Below are positions 17,355 to 26,448 of a stretch of DNA of 64,000 nucleotides, piece by piece. Every line of letters starts with the position of its first letter. Positions within the stretch are counted from its first letter, which is position 1. A program made the position numbers and the translations under genes. The stretch is from positions 1 through 64,000 of the forward strand of contig NZ_WKCB01000021.1 in NCBI RefSeq assembly GCF_021606685.1, in the 5' to 3' direction. Under the pieces are notes generated by a model. That model saw only the letters and a program-made list of their open reading frames with translations. It did not search any database and was not told where the DNA came from. Source of the stretch: Pseudomonas syringae. GTDB lineage: Bacteria > Pseudomonadota > Gammaproteobacteria > Pseudomonadales > Pseudomonadaceae.

Positions 17355-17801
17355 ATGTGGGAGTTCCTGCAGCATTTATCATTCTGGGATTGGTTGGCAC
17401 TGGGCACGGTGCTGTTGATACTTGAGGTATTCGGCGCCGGGGGCTACCTGCTGTGGATGGGTATCGCGGCGGCGGCGGTGGGCGTGATCAAGTTTCTGGT
17501 TCCGCCTTTGGGGCTGGAGTGGCAGCTGCTGCTGTTTGCCCTGTTGTCGATACTGACGGCGGTGTACTGGTGGAAGCGCCAGCGCAGCAGTGCCAAAGCC
17601 AGTGACCAGCCGGGGCTTAACGAGCGTGGCTCGGAGCTGATCGGCCGCACCTTCATAGTGCATCAAGCCATTGTAGATGGCCGGGGCAAGGTCAAGGTCG
17701 GCGACGGGGTATGGATGGTGACCGGCCCCGACAGTCCTGTAGGCGCGCAGGTAAAGGTGATTGGCCAGGACGGGGTGGTCCTAAAGGTTGTAACTGTTTA
17801 A
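17355..17801 (+). CDS. NfeD family membrane protein (YbbJ type)
   Basis: This 148-residue protein has three hydrophobic segments in the first 75 residues (LALGTVLLILEVFGAGGYLL, MGIAAAAVGVIKFL, LLLFALLSILTAVYW) and a C-terminal OB-fold domain ending VIGQDGVVLKVVTV. Short NfeD proteins act with SPFH proteins in the membrane, and the pairing here (10-base gap) is the classic arrangement. It lacks the serine-protease domain of long NfeD proteins. Confidence 0.9.
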   Translation: MWEFLQHLSFWDWLALGTVLLILEVFGAGGYLLWMGIAAAAVGVIKFLVPPLGLEWQLLLFALLSILTAVYWWKRQRSSAKASDQPGLNERGSELIGRTFIVHQAIVDGRGKVKVGDGVWMVTGPDSPVGAQVKVIGQDGVVLKVVTV

Positions 17802-17870
17802 TCAGTCAGGGAACTCGGCTGGGTTAACTACAATCATAGAGTACAGATAACCCACCCGGAGTCACCCATC

Positions 17871-18188
17871 ATGCGTCTTAAATATGCTGTCGCAACCCTT
17901 GCTGTGCTTTCCCTTCCTGTCGGTTCAGCGATGGCCGACAGCTTCTGGCGCAATGTCATCTCGTCGGGCGCCACTACCGGCTCGACGTACCTGACCTTCA
18001 AGGACCACAAGCTGGTGGTCGCTGCACAAGACGACGCCGGCAGCTTCGTTGCCAGCGACGGCGGCATCCGCGGCCCGTACCTGGAAGCCGCCATGCAGAA
18101 AGTCCGCGCCGATAACCCTGGCCTGCAGGCCACGGACATGGAACTGGCCAACGCCATCCTGGCGAAAAACGCCATTGCTTCCGAGTAA
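17871..18188 (+). CDS. Small exported DUF2388-type protein
   Basis: This 105-residue protein has a signal peptide (MRLKYAVATLAVLSLPVGSA, cleavage after AMA). The mature part has the DUF2388 pattern common in Pseudomonas: SFWRNVISSGATTGSTYLTF, then a run ending in AILAKNAIASE. The function is unknown; the protein is presumably periplasmic. The gene has its own strong terminator immediately downstream, so it is monocistronic or last in a transcript. Confidence 0.8.
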   Translation: MRLKYAVATLAVLSLPVGSAMADSFWRNVISSGATTGSTYLTFKDHKLVVAAQDDAGSFVASDGGIRGPYLEAAMQKVRADNPGLQATDMELANAILAKNAIASE

Positions 18189-18205
18189 TACCGCCTGACC
18201 AAACA

Positions 18206-18233
18206 AGCCGCTCTTCATGAGCGGCTTTTTTTT
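18206..18233 (+). terminator. Intrinsic terminator after the DUF2388-type gene
   Basis: AGCCGCTC and GAGCGGCT form an eight-pair stem with a five-base loop, followed by eight T residues. Confidence 0.9.
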
Positions 18234-18350
18234 GCGCTCTTTTCCTGCAACCGGGCTCAAGGACGACTGAATAGGAAAAGTCCTCTCGATCGCCTGACTC
18301 GCCCAGTAACAAGCTATCGGTTCCTAACGTCACCCAGTGAATCGAGAACC

Positions 18351-19016
18351 ATGGGAAAACTACCTGCCATCCTGCTCCTCGCCGCTATCGCCAGCCCCTA
18401 TGCACAAGCAGAAGGCTGGTACGGCTCGGCAAAGCTCAACAGTGCCCGCCAGAACCTCTCCAGCTCACTGTTGACCAGCCCGCGCGTTACCCATCAAGTG
18501 GCGGCGCCTGATAGCAACAAAGCGTTCACCGGTTCATTCGCCGCAGGGTATGCCTTCACCAATGGCTGGCGCCTGGAGGGCGAATACACCACCCCCAACA
18601 GCTCGACGTTCGACTCCCACTGGGCGCCCTTCAATGCCAACGTCAATCGCCTTGACGTCGACAGCCAGCGCTTGATGATCAACGGGTATAAAAATATCCC
18701 GATCAATGACTGGCTATCGTTTTACGGCATGGCCGGTGTGGGTATGGCGCAAATTGATGCCGAAGGTTATCAGGGCAATAACACCCGACGCTTCGCCAGC
18801 AACCGCCAATACAATTTCGCCTACAGCGTGGGCCTGGGCCTGGACGCCAAGGTCAGCGAAAGCCTTACCGTGGGCGCTGGCTGGCGTTACGTGGACATGG
18901 GCGATGTTGAAACCGGCTACAACACCTTCGCGAACCGGATAAACGCGCGCGACGAGCAGCTCAAAGGCAAGCTCAAGGAACAGAACGTGTTTCTTGAAGC
19001 GCGCTTATCGTTCTGA
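18351..19016 (+). CDS. Outer-membrane beta-barrel protein (OmpA-like/Opa-like porin family)
   Basis: This 221-residue protein has a signal peptide (MGKLPAILLLAAIASPYAQA) and alternating-residue strands ending in the outer-membrane insertion signature EQNVFLEARLSF with terminal Phe. The pattern WYGSAKLNSARQNLSS, followed by repeated YGMAGVGMAQIDA and YSVGLGLDAKVSESLTVGAG strands, resembles eight-stranded barrels of the Opa/OmpW/Ail type. The specific role is unknown. It is monocistronic, with a terminator on each side. Confidence 0.8.
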   Translation: MGKLPAILLLAAIASPYAQAEGWYGSAKLNSARQNLSSSLLTSPRVTHQVAAPDSNKAFTGSFAAGYAFTNGWRLEGEYTTPNSSTFDSHWAPFNANVNRLDVDSQRLMINGYKNIPINDWLSFYGMAGVGMAQIDAEGYQGNNTRRFASNRQYNFAYSVGLGLDAKVSESLTVGAGWRYVDMGDVETGYNTFANRINARDEQLKGKLKEQNVFLEARLSF

Positions 19017-19027
19017 CCTGCAGTTAA

Positions 19028-19057
19028 AAATGCCGCTGATAAAGCGGCATTTTTTTG
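19028..19057 (+). terminator. Intrinsic terminator after the beta-barrel gene
   Basis: ATGCCGCT and AGCGGCAT form an eight-pair stem with a five-base loop, followed by a T7 run. Confidence 0.9.
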
Positions 19058-19175
19058 CCCGCCACATGACGATTCATTCACGCACGACAGGCTATATTCA
19101 GTCGAACCATGCAACCATGCCGGTACTGCTACCTCGTCTACTCATCGCCAACCTGAAACGGATGCCTTCGTCGTT

Positions 19176-20318
19176 ATGAGCCAACAGCCCTTCCTGCCGT
19201 TTTCCAAACCCACTATTGATGAAGCCACCATCTCGGCGGTTGGCGATGTATTGCGCTCGGGCTGGATCACCAGCGGGCCGAAAGTGCAGGCATTCGAGGC
19301 ACAGTTGTCGGAATATTTCGGCGGGCGGCCGGTGCGTACGTTCAACTCGGGCACCTGCACCATGGAGATTGCCTTGCGCATTGCGGGCATCGGGCCAGGT
19401 GATGAAGTCATCACCACGCCGATCTCCTGGGTCGCCACGGCCAATGTGATTCTCGAAGTGGGCGCCACGCCAGTGTTCGCCGATATCGACCCGGTAACGC
19501 GCAATATCGACCTGGCCCAGGTGGAAGCCGCGATCACCGCGCGCACCAAGGCGATCATTCCGGTGTACCTGGCCGGCCTGCCCCTGGATATGCCGATGCT
19601 TTACGCGCTGGCCAACAAGTACAACCTGCGCATCATCGAAGACGCCGCCCAGGCGCTGGGTTCCAGCTGGGATGGCGAACGCATTGGGGCCACTGGTGAT
19701 TTCGTGTCGTTCAGCTTCCAGGCCAACAAGAACATCACCTCGTCCGAGGGCGGCTGCCTGGTATTGAACAATGCCGAGGAGGCGCGCCTCGCGGAGAAAT
19801 ACCGTCTACAAGGCGTTACCCGCACCGGCTTCGACGGCCTGGACGTGGATGTGCTGGGCGGTAAGTTCAACATGACCGATATCGCCGCAGCCATCGGCCT
19901 GGGGCAGTTTGCCCATATCGAGCAGATCACCGCTCATCGCCAAAGCCTGGCCCGGCACTACTTCAAGTGTTTTGGCAGCGATTTCGAGGAAAAATACGGC
20001 GCGCAATTGCCGCCGGCGGATTTCGAAAACAGTAACTGGCACCTGTTCCAACTGGTGTTGCCAGAGCGCCAGGACGGCCTGCCGGCGCGCGCAACGTTCA
20101 TGGAGCAGATGCAGGCCCATGGCGTTGGTATCGGCTATCACTACCCGCCGATCCACCTGCTGAGCTTGTATCGGGCACAAGGGTTCAAGGAAGGCATGTT
20201 CCCGGAAGCGGAGCGTGTTGGGCGTTTGATCGTGTCGTTGCCGATGTTTACGGCGATGACGGAGGCAGATGTGGAGCGCTCGGTAGCGGCGGTTAAAGCG
20301 GTTTTGACAGCGAACTGA
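19176..20318 (+). CDS. DegT/DnrJ/EryC1/StrS-type PLP aminotransferase
   Basis: This 380-residue enzyme belongs to the sugar aminotransferase/ArnB family. The PLP-binding lysine is Lys185 in FSFQANKNITSSEGGCLV. The substrate-side signature FNSGTCTMEIALRIAGIGPG and EDAAQALGSSWDGERIG are clear. Family members transfer an amino group to keto-sugars of nucleotide sugars for surface polysaccharides or lipid A. No other sugar or LPS gene is adjacent, so the substrate cannot be inferred. It is transcribed alone and ends at a REPIN facing gcvH. Confidence 0.88.
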   Translation: MSQQPFLPFSKPTIDEATISAVGDVLRSGWITSGPKVQAFEAQLSEYFGGRPVRTFNSGTCTMEIALRIAGIGPGDEVITTPISWVATANVILEVGATPVFADIDPVTRNIDLAQVEAAITARTKAIIPVYLAGLPLDMPMLYALANKYNLRIIEDAAQALGSSWDGERIGATGDFVSFSFQANKNITSSEGGCLVLNNAEEARLAEKYRLQGVTRTGFDGLDVDVLGGKFNMTDIAAAIGLGQFAHIEQITAHRQSLARHYFKCFGSDFEEKYGAQLPPADFENSNWHLFQLVLPERQDGLPARATFMEQMQAHGVGIGYHYPPIHLLSLYRAQGFKEGMFPEAERVGRLIVSLPMFTAMTEADVERSVAAVKAVLTAN

Positions 20319-20339
20319 ATACTCACAGCTGACACTGTC

Positions 20340-20433
20340 CAATGTGGGAGGGGGCTTGCTCCCGATGGCGGTGCATCAGTCACTGATTAGTAGACTGACA
20401 CTCCGTCATCGGGAGCAAGCCCCCTCCCACATG
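20340..20433. repeat. REPIN, GGGGGCTTGC class
   Basis: GTGGGAGGGGGCTTGCTCCC at about 20344-20363 and its inverted copy ending at 20430 lie between the convergent aminotransferase and gcvH genes. Confidence 0.9.
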
Positions 20434-20443
20434 GGTTCTGCGT

Positions 20444-20827
20444 TTACTCGCCGATGGCAGCTTTGTAACCAGCAGCGTCCAGCAGTTTCTCAAGGTCAGC
20501 CGGGTTGCTTGGCTTGAGCTTGAAAATCCACGCGCCGTACGGGTCGGAGTTCAGCAGCTCAGGGCTACCGCTCAGTTCTTCGTTCACGGCAATCACTTCG
20601 CCAGCCACCGGGGCGTAGATGTCAGAAGCGGCTTTCACCGACTCAACCACACCCGCCTGGCCTTGCGCTTCGAACGTAGCGCCGACTTCGGCCAGCTCAA
20701 CAAACACCACGTCACCCAACGCTTCCTGAGCATGATCGGAAATACCGACGGTCACGCTGCCGTCCGCTTCCAGACGGGCCCATTCGTGACTTTCGGCAAA
20801 ACGCAGGTCGGCAGGGATATCGCTCAT
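20444..20827 (-). CDS. gcvH: GcvH, glycine cleavage system H protein
   Basis: This 127-residue lipoyl-carrier protein shuttles the aminomethyl group between the P, T and L proteins. The lipoylated lysine is Lys65 in [15 protein letters not shown] chose the ATG at 20827 ([10 protein letters not shown]); an in-frame start five codons upstream is not conserved. It follows gcvT by 52 bases on the same strand. No gcvP is found after it: a REPIN and a convergent aminotransferase gene follow instead. Confidence 0.95.
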   Translation of the reverse strand: MSDIPADLRFAESHEWARLEADGSVTVGISDHAQEALGDVVFVELAEVGATFEAQGQAGVVESVKAASDIYAPVAGEVIAVNEELSGSPELLNSDPYGAWIFKLKPSNPADLEKLLDAAGYKAAIGE

Positions 20828-20879
20828 AGTCTGTGTCCTCAAGAAGAAATGTCAGCGGCCATTGGCCTGCCGTAAATAG

Positions 20880-21962
20880 TTAGATCAAGGTTTTGCCATG
20901 GCGCACGAAGGTCGGCTTGACCACTCGAACCGGGTACCACTTGCCGCGGATTTCCACTTCGGCCCGATCGGCAGTCGCCGTCGGTACACGCGCCAGGGCA
21001 ATGGATTTGCTCAGCGTAGGAGAGAAACTACCACTGGTGATCTCTCCTTCGCCAACATTGGCGATACGAACCACCTGGTGAGCGCGCAAAACTCCGCGTT
21101 CTTCCAGCACCAGCCCGACCAGTTTGTACTGCACACCCGCCGCCAGCTCGGCCTCCAGCGCAGCCCGTCCGATAAAGTCACGCTCGGCAGGCGCCCAGGC
21201 GATGCTCCAGGCCATGTTGGCCGCCAGTGGCGAAACGTCTTGGTGGATATCCTGACCGTACAGGTTCATCCCGGCTTCCAGGCGCAGGGTATCGCGGGCG
21301 CCGAGGCCAATGGGTGAGATGCCCGCGCCCACCAGGTCGTTGAAGAACCCGGGGGCCTGATCGGCCGGCAGCACGATTTCCAGGCCGTCTTCACCGGTAT
21401 AGCCGGTGCGGGCGATAAACCAATCGCCGTCGGCCTGGCCTTCAAAGGGCTTGAGCTGATGGATCAGGGTGCCACGGGACTGGGTGACCAGCTCGGCAAT
21501 CTTCTGCCGGGCATGCGGGCCTTGAATGGCCAGCATGGCCAACTCGGGACGTTCATGCAGCTGCACGTCGAACGCGCCCAGTTGGGCTTGCATCCAGGCC
21601 ATGTCCTGGTCACGGGTGGCGGCGTTGACGACCAGTCGGTAACCGGCCTCGGTGCGGTAGACGATCATGTCGTCCACCACGCCGCCCTGCTCGTTGAGCA
21701 TGGCGCTGTAGAGCGCACGGCCGCAGCCATGCAAACGATCGACGTCATTGGCCAGCAGGTGCTGGAGCCATTCCTTGGCCTGGGGGCCGGTGACATCGAT
21801 CACGGTCATATGAGATACATCGAACACCCCGCAGTCGCGTCGCACCTGATGGTGTTCTTCAACTTGCGAGCCGTAGTGCAGAGGCATATCCCAACCGCCA
21901 AAATCGACCATTTTCGCGCCGAGGGCGAGATGCAGGTCATACAGAGGCGTACGCTGTCCCAT
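20880..21962 (-). CDS. gcvT: GcvT, aminomethyltransferase (glycine cleavage T protein)
   Basis: This 360-residue protein transfers the methylene group to tetrahydrofolate and releases ammonia. It opens [20 protein letters not shown] with the conserved [17 protein letters not shown] and [12 protein letters not shown] stretches, and ends with the GCV_T C-terminal barrel ([17 protein letters not shown]). A strong AAGGAG ribosome site precedes it. No glycine riboswitch was recognised in the 156 bases upstream. It is the first gene of gcvT-gcvH. Confidence 0.95.
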   Translation of the reverse strand: MGQRTPLYDLHLALGAKMVDFGGWDMPLHYGSQVEEHHQVRRDCGVFDVSHMTVIDVTGPQAKEWLQHLLANDVDRLHGCGRALYSAMLNEQGGVVDDMIVYRTEAGYRLVVNAATRDQDMAWMQAQLGAFDVQLHERPELAMLAIQGPHARQKIAELVTQSRGTLIHQLKPFEGQADGDWFIARTGYTGEDGLEIVLPADQAPGFFNDLVGAGISPIGLGARDTLRLEAGMNLYGQDIHQDVSPLAANMAWSIAWAPAERDFIGRAALEAELAAGVQYKLVGLVLEERGVLRAHQVVRIANVGEGEITSGSFSPTLSKSIALARVPTATADRAEVEIRGKWYPVRVVKPTFVRHGKTLI

Positions 21963-22118
21963 GGGTTTCTCCTTCCGGGCTTGGCGAAGGTGCGCAGCGT
22001 AGCCGTTCGTGCCCTACGCCCTGTATTACAAGGCCTGCAGCCACGCACAGCGACTCGATCCGAAAGACGGACCGCACCGAATGCCGCGCATTGTAGCCGC
22101 AAGCCGTAGGACTGGCAC

Positions 22119-23735
22119 CTAACCGATTTGACGGGCAGAGCGTCGGATCAACCCAATGACCGGCAATAGGCCGACCAACACCAGGGTCAGCGCCGGCAAC
22201 GAGGCTCGCGCCCACTCGCCTTCACTGGTCATTTCAAAAATCCGCACGGCCAGCGTGTCCCAGCCAAACGGGCGCATCAGCAGGGTTGCGGGCATTTCCT
22301 TGAGCACATCGACGAACACCAGCAGCGCCGCGCTCAGCGTCCCGGGAAGTAACAGCGGCAGATACACTTTGCAAAACAGTCGTGGGCCGCTCACCCCAAG
22401 ACTGCGCGCCGCTTCCGGCAAGGACGGGCGGATTCGCGCCAGGCTGTTTTCCAGCGGCCCATAGGCCACCGCCAGGAAACGCACCAGATACGCCAGCACC
22501 AGCGCCGACAAGCTGCCAAGCAGCAAGGGTTTGCCCGCGCCACCCAGCCAACCCGACAGCGGCACTAACAGTTCACGGTCGAGGTAACTGAACGCCAACA
22601 TGATCGACACTGCCAGCACCGAGCCTGGCAAGGCGTAGCCGACGTTGGCCAGGCTGACCCCGGAGCGAATCGCCCGGGTCGGCGCCAGGCGGTTGGCGAA
22701 GGCCAGCAGCAGCGCCACGCTGACGGTAATCAGCGCCGCGATGCCGCCCAGATAGAGCGTGTGGACGATCAGGCCCCAATAGCGCTCATCCAGGTCGAAC
22801 CGACCGCGCTGCCAAAACCAGGCGACCAGTTGCAGCATCGGAATGACAAAAGCACACGCGAATACCAAACCGCACCAGGTACTGGCCGCCGCCGCCTTGA
22901 AACCGCGCAGGTGGTACAGGGCTTTGCCCCGAGGCCGCTCATTGCCGACACGGCTGGTGCCTCGGGCGCGCCGTTCTCCGTACAGCACCAGCATCACCAC
23001 CAGCAGCAACAGGCTGGCGAGTTGGGCCGCGCTGGACAGGCTGAAAAAGCCGTACCACGTTTTGTAGATCGCGGTGGTAAAGGTGTCGAAATTGAATACC
23101 GAAACCGCGCCGAAATCCGCCAGGGTTTCCATCAATGCCAAGGCCACGCCTGCGCCAATCGCCGGCCGCGCCATGGGCAGGGCGACGTGCCAGAACGCCC
23201 GCCACGGCGATTGCCCCAACACCCGTGCCGCTTCCATCAAGCCTTTGCCCTGGGCCAGAAAGGCGGTGCGCGCCAACAGGTAGACGTAGGGGTAAAACAC
23301 CAGCACCAACACGATGATAACGCCGCTGGTGGAGCGTACCCGGGGCAAGCGCAACCCTGCGCCGAACCACTCGCGCAGCAACGTTTGCACGGGGCCTGCG
23401 AAGTCCAGCAACCCGACAAACACAAACGCCAACACATAGGCCGGGATGGCGAAGGGCAGCATCAATGCCCAATCCAGCCAGCGCCGGCCAGGGAATTCGC
23501 AGAGGCTGGTGAGCCAAGCCAGGCTGACGCCCAGCACCGTCACACCGACGCCCACACCCAGTACCAGCATCAGGGTATTGCCCAGCAAACGCGGCATCTG
23601 GGTTTCCCAGAGATGGGACCAGATTTGGTTGTCGATGCTTTGCCATGACAGCAACAGCACGCTCAGCGGCAGCAGCACCAGGGCGGCGACACTGAAGACC
23701 GGCAGGTACCAGCGGCGTTGGTCGGGGTGGGCCAA
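22119..23735 (-). CDS. Iron(III) ABC transporter permease (FbpB/SfuB type)
   Basis: This 538-residue permease has two fused halves, each with a binding-protein-dependent transport domain (EAA motifs at EAARVLGQSPWRAFWHVALP and EAARSLGVSGPRLFCKVYLP) and about 12 membrane segments. This layout is typical of ferric-ion importers. The first possible start in the open frame is TTG at 23735, immediately after an in-frame stop. The binding-protein gene lies upstream on the same strand, with a REPIN in the 155-base gap. No ATPase gene is present nearby. Confidence 0.9.
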   Translation of the reverse strand: MAHPDQRRWYLPVFSVAALVLLPLSVLLLSWQSIDNQIWSHLWETQMPRLLGNTLMLVLGVGVGVTVLGVSLAWLTSLCEFPGRRWLDWALMLPFAIPAYVLAFVFVGLLDFAGPVQTLLREWFGAGLRLPRVRSTSGVIIVLVLVFYPYVYLLARTAFLAQGKGLMEAARVLGQSPWRAFWHVALPMARPAIGAGVALALMETLADFGAVSVFNFDTFTTAIYKTWYGFFSLSSAAQLASLLLLVVMLVLYGERRARGTSRVGNERPRGKALYHLRGFKAAAASTWCGLVFACAFVIPMLQLVAWFWQRGRFDLDERYWGLIVHTLYLGGIAALITVSVALLLAFANRLAPTRAIRSGVSLANVGYALPGSVLAVSIMLAFSYLDRELLVPLSGWLGGAGKPLLLGSLSALVLAYLVRFLAVAYGPLENSLARIRPSLPEAARSLGVSGPRLFCKVYLPLLLPGTLSAALLVFVDVLKEMPATLLMRPFGWDTLAVRIFEMTSEGEWARASLPALTLVLVGLLPVIGLIRRSARQIG

Positions 23736-23780
23736 GGGTTAATTCTCAAAGAATGAAGATTTTAGACACACCGCGAACCA

Positions 23781-23876
23781 AAATGTGGGAGCGGGCGTGC
23801 TCGCGAAAGCGGTTTATCAGTCACACCTATATCGACTGACACGACGCTTTCGCGAGCAAGCCCGCTCCCACATTTG
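23781..23876. repeat. REPIN, GCGAGCAAGC class, inside the iron-transport gene pair
   Basis: GTGGGAGCGGGCGTGCTCGC at 23785-23804 pairs with the inverted GCGAGCAAGCCCGCTCCCAC ending at 23871. This is a second REP class, distinct from the G-run class. Confidence 0.88.
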
Positions 23877-23890
23877 GAACTGCGGTGCTT

Positions 23891-24895
23891 TTAGTTCCAG
23901 CCAGCCCGATCCATCAACCGAATCGCCTCAGCCTGGCGCTTGCCTGCCACTTCCACCGGCAAGGTATCCGCCACGAACTTGCCCCAGGTCGCCACTTCGG
24001 CCGATGGCGGCACGGACGGGTTGGCCGGGAATTCCTGGTTCACGTCGGCAAAGATCTTCTGCGCCTCAGGCGTAGTCATCCACTCCACCAGGGCCTTGGC
24101 CGCTTCCGGGTGCGGCGCGTGTTGGGTCAGGCCGATGCCCGACAGGTTCACGTGCACGCCACGGTCGCCCTGGTTCGGCCAGAACAGCTTCACCGCGAGG
24201 TCCGGCTTCTGCTTGTGCAGACGGCCGTAGTAGTAGGTGTTGACGATCCCTACGTCGCACTGCCCGGCATTGATGGCTTCAAGCACCGCGATGTCATCGG
24301 AGAACACGTCGGTAGACAGGTTGTTGACCCAACCCTTGACGATTTCTTCGGTCTTGGCCGCGCCATGGGTTTCGATCAGGGTGGCGGTCAGCGACTGGTT
24401 GTAGACCTTTTTCGCCGTGCGCAGGCACAAGCGGCCTTCCCACTGCTTGTCGGCCAGGGCCTCGTAGGTGGTCAGGTCACCCGGTTTTACCCGGTCGGTG
24501 GAGTAGGCGATGGTCCGCGCGCGCAGGCTCAGGCCAGTCCAGGCATGGGTGGAGGAGCGATATTGCAGGGGGATGTTCTTGTCGATCACCGCAGAGGTGA
24601 ACGGCTGCAGGATGCCCATTTGCTCGGCCTGCCACAGGTTGCCGGCGTCGACGGTCAGCAGCAGGTCGGCGGTGGCATTTTCGCCCTCGGCCTTGATGCG
24701 CTGCATCAGCGGGGCTTCCTTGTCGGTGATGAACTTCACCTGCACGCCGGTCTTTTTGGTGTAAGCGTCGAACACCGGCTTGATCAATTCGTCGATGCGC
24801 GAGGAGTAGACCACGACTTCGTCGGCTGCCTGCACGGTAGTGCTGCCGATGAGGGTGAGTGCCAGGGCAGTCAGGAGGCGCTTGGGTGCCAACAT
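23891..24895 (-). CDS. Ferric iron ABC transporter periplasmic binding protein (FbpA type)
   Basis: This 334-residue protein has a signal peptide ([20 protein letters not shown], cleavage after VQAA). The mature start [20 protein letters not shown] and the [14 protein letters not shown] segment with paired tyrosines, the iron ligands in FbpA/FutA proteins, support ferric-ion binding. It lies upstream of the permease gene on the same strand. An inverted repeat CCAAATG-N11-CATTTGG lies 29 bases before the ATG and may be an operator. No clear Fur box was recognised. Confidence 0.9.
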   Translation of the reverse strand: MLAPKRLLTALALTLIGSTTVQAADEVVVYSSRIDELIKPVFDAYTKKTGVQVKFITDKEAPLMQRIKAEGENATADLLLTVDAGNLWQAEQMGILQPFTSAVIDKNIPLQYRSSTHAWTGLSLRARTIAYSTDRVKPGDLTTYEALADKQWEGRLCLRTAKKVYNQSLTATLIETHGAAKTEEIVKGWVNNLSTDVFSDDIAVLEAINAGQCDVGIVNTYYYGRLHKQKPDLAVKLFWPNQGDRGVHVNLSGIGLTQHAPHPEAAKALVEWMTTPEAQKIFADVNQEFPANPSVPPSAEVATWGKFVADTLPVEVAGKRQAEAIRLMDRAGWN

Positions 24896-24924
24896 GGGTG
24901 CGGTCTCTCATTTGCAAAAAGAGG

Positions 24925-24949
24925 CCAAATGATAGGGACTCACATTTGG
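24925..24949. promoter_or_regulatory. Inverted repeat upstream of the iron-binding protein gene
   Basis: CCAAATG (24925-24931) and CATTTGG (24943-24949) are separated by 11 bases. The site overlaps a TATCAT -10-like sequence on the minus strand and is a candidate operator. Confidence 0.4.
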
Positions 24950-25038
24950 TAGCGCTTGGTGGAGGCGTTACCAGATGTTGCATAGCAGGGATTTGCGCGG
25001 GATGGGCTGGTCCACTTCAAAAGCAGACACATTCCCCT

Positions 25039-25169
25039 GTGGCGAGCGGGCTCGCCCGCGTTGGGCTGCTTCGCAGCCCCAAAACCAGGCGCTGCGGTTT
25101 TTCCGGAAAAAACTCAGTGACTTTACTGGGGCTGCTTCGCAGCCCAACGCGGGCAAGCCCGCTCGCCAC
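25039..25169. repeat. Long inverted repeat, GTGGCGAGCGGGCT class
   Basis: Arms of about 42 bases are nearly perfect inverted copies: 25039-25080 begins GTGGCGAGCGGGCTCGCC, and 25128-25169 ends GGCAAGCCCGCTCGCCAC. Each arm holds an inner GGGCTGCTTCGCAGCCC hairpin. This is the third REP-like class; a relative is at 60365. Confidence 0.88.
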
Positions 25170-25221
25170 AACAGCGACAAAAGCCCATCTGCCCATCTGC
25201 CCATCGGGGGCCTATTTCAAT

Positions 25222-26445
25222 TCAGGGCTTGGCGAGGTCTGGCAGGTCGCCGGTGAGGCCGAGGGCCTGGCGCACAAATACGGCCTTGGCTTCGGGCATC
25301 TGATCGACCAGTTTCAAGCCTGCATTACGCAACCAGCGCAATGGCAGTTGATCGGCCTGGAACAGGCGTTCAAAGCCTTCCATCGCCGCCATCAGCGCCA
25401 GGTTGTGCGGCATGCGCCGACGCTCGTAACGGCTCAGCACCTTCACATCCGCCAGGCGTTCGCCACGTTCGGTCGCCGCCAGCAGCACCTCGGCCAGCAC
25501 CGCTGCATCGAGGAACCCGAGGTTCACGCCCTGCCCCGCCAACGGGTGGATCACGTGGGCCGCATCGCCGATCAGTGCCAGGCCTTCGGCCACGTAACGC
25601 TTGGCATGCCGTTGACGCAACGGCACGCACACACGCGGATCGGCGCAGACCACGGTGCCCAGGCGCCCTTCAAAGGCGCGTTCCAGTTCACGGCAGAAGC
25701 TTTCGTCATCCAGCGCCATCAGGCGTTCGGATTCCGCCGGCGTGGTCGACCAGACGATCGAACACCAGTCCTCCTGGCCATCGCGCACCAGCGGCAAAAA
25801 CGCCAGCGGGCCGGTGTCGGTGAACCGTTGCCACGCGGTACGCAGGTGCGGCTGGCTGCTGCGCACGCTGGTGACGATGGCGTTATGCAGGTAATCCCAT
25901 TCGCGGGTCGCGGTGCCGGTCAGGCGGCGCACGGCGGAGTTGGCGCCATCGGCGGCCACCACCAGCGGTGCACGCAGCTTGCGGCCATCGGCCAGGGTCA
26001 GCAGCCAGTCATCGCCAGAGCGGCGCATCTGCTCCAGGCGTGCGTTGGCCAACAGGCCGAGGTCGCAGTCGTGCAGGCGGTCGAGCAAGGCATCCTGCAC
26101 CACACGATTCTCGACGATATGCCCGAGCACTTCGGCGTGCACGCTGGCTGCCGAAAAGTGAATCTGCCCAGTGCCGCTGCCGTCCCACACCTGCATCTCG
26201 CCATAGGGGCTGGCGCGCCGTTCGACAATGCCCTCCCACACGCCGAGGCGCTCCAGGATGCGCTGGCTGGCGGCCGACAAGGCGCTCACACGGGGCTCGA
26301 AGGCCGCGTCATGGTCGAACGGCTTGACGCTCAGCGGGCTGCCGTCGAGCAGCAGCACCTGCAGGCCACTGCCCTGCAACGCCAGCGCCAGCGCGCTTCC
26401 GACCATTCCGGCCCCGACAATCAGCACATCTGCGCGCATGTCCAT
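25222..26445 (-). CDS. ubiI: UbiI/VisC-type FAD-dependent ubiquinone-biosynthesis hydroxylase
   Basis: This 407-residue flavoprotein of the UbiH/UbiF/UbiI family opens MDMRADVLIVGAGMVGSALA, with the FAD dinucleotide-binding GAGMVG. The conserved ALIGDAAHVIHPLAGQGVNL second FAD motif is near residue 280. It would hydroxylate the polyprenylated ring in coenzyme Q synthesis. Which carbon it modifies cannot be told from sequence alone, so the symbol is tentative. It is the last gene of the pepP-ubiH operon. A second in-frame ATG lies at 26439. Confidence 0.82.
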   Translation of the reverse strand: MDMRADVLIVGAGMVGSALALALQGSGLQVLLLDGSPLSVKPFDHDAAFEPRVSALSAASQRILERLGVWEGIVERRASPYGEMQVWDGSGTGQIHFSAASVHAEVLGHIVENRVVQDALLDRLHDCDLGLLANARLEQMRRSGDDWLLTLADGRKLRAPLVVAADGANSAVRRLTGTATREWDYLHNAIVTSVRSSQPHLRTAWQRFTDTGPLAFLPLVRDGQEDWCSIVWSTTPAESERLMALDDESFCRELERAFEGRLGTVVCADPRVCVPLRQRHAKRYVAEGLALIGDAAHVIHPLAGQGVNLGFLDAAVLAEVLLAATERGERLADVKVLSRYERRRMPHNLALMAAMEGFERLFQADQLPLRWLRNAGLKLVDQMPEAKAVFVRQALGLTGDLPDLAKP

Positions 26446-26448
26446 GCT

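Noticed and set aside
21963-22118. Glycine riboswitch upstream of gcvT
   Set aside because: Searched for the tandem aptamer pattern; the gap is only 156 bases and shows no matching conserved core.
24896-24960. Fur box upstream of the iron-binding protein gene
   Set aside because: The inverted repeat CCAAATG/CATTTGG does not fit the 19-base Fur consensus; only the general context suggests iron control.
25180-25207. Short tandem repeat CCCATCTG (about three copies)
   Set aside because: It is only about 24 bases long, the last copy is imperfect, and there is no sign of a larger array; likely simple slippage sequence after the REP-like element.
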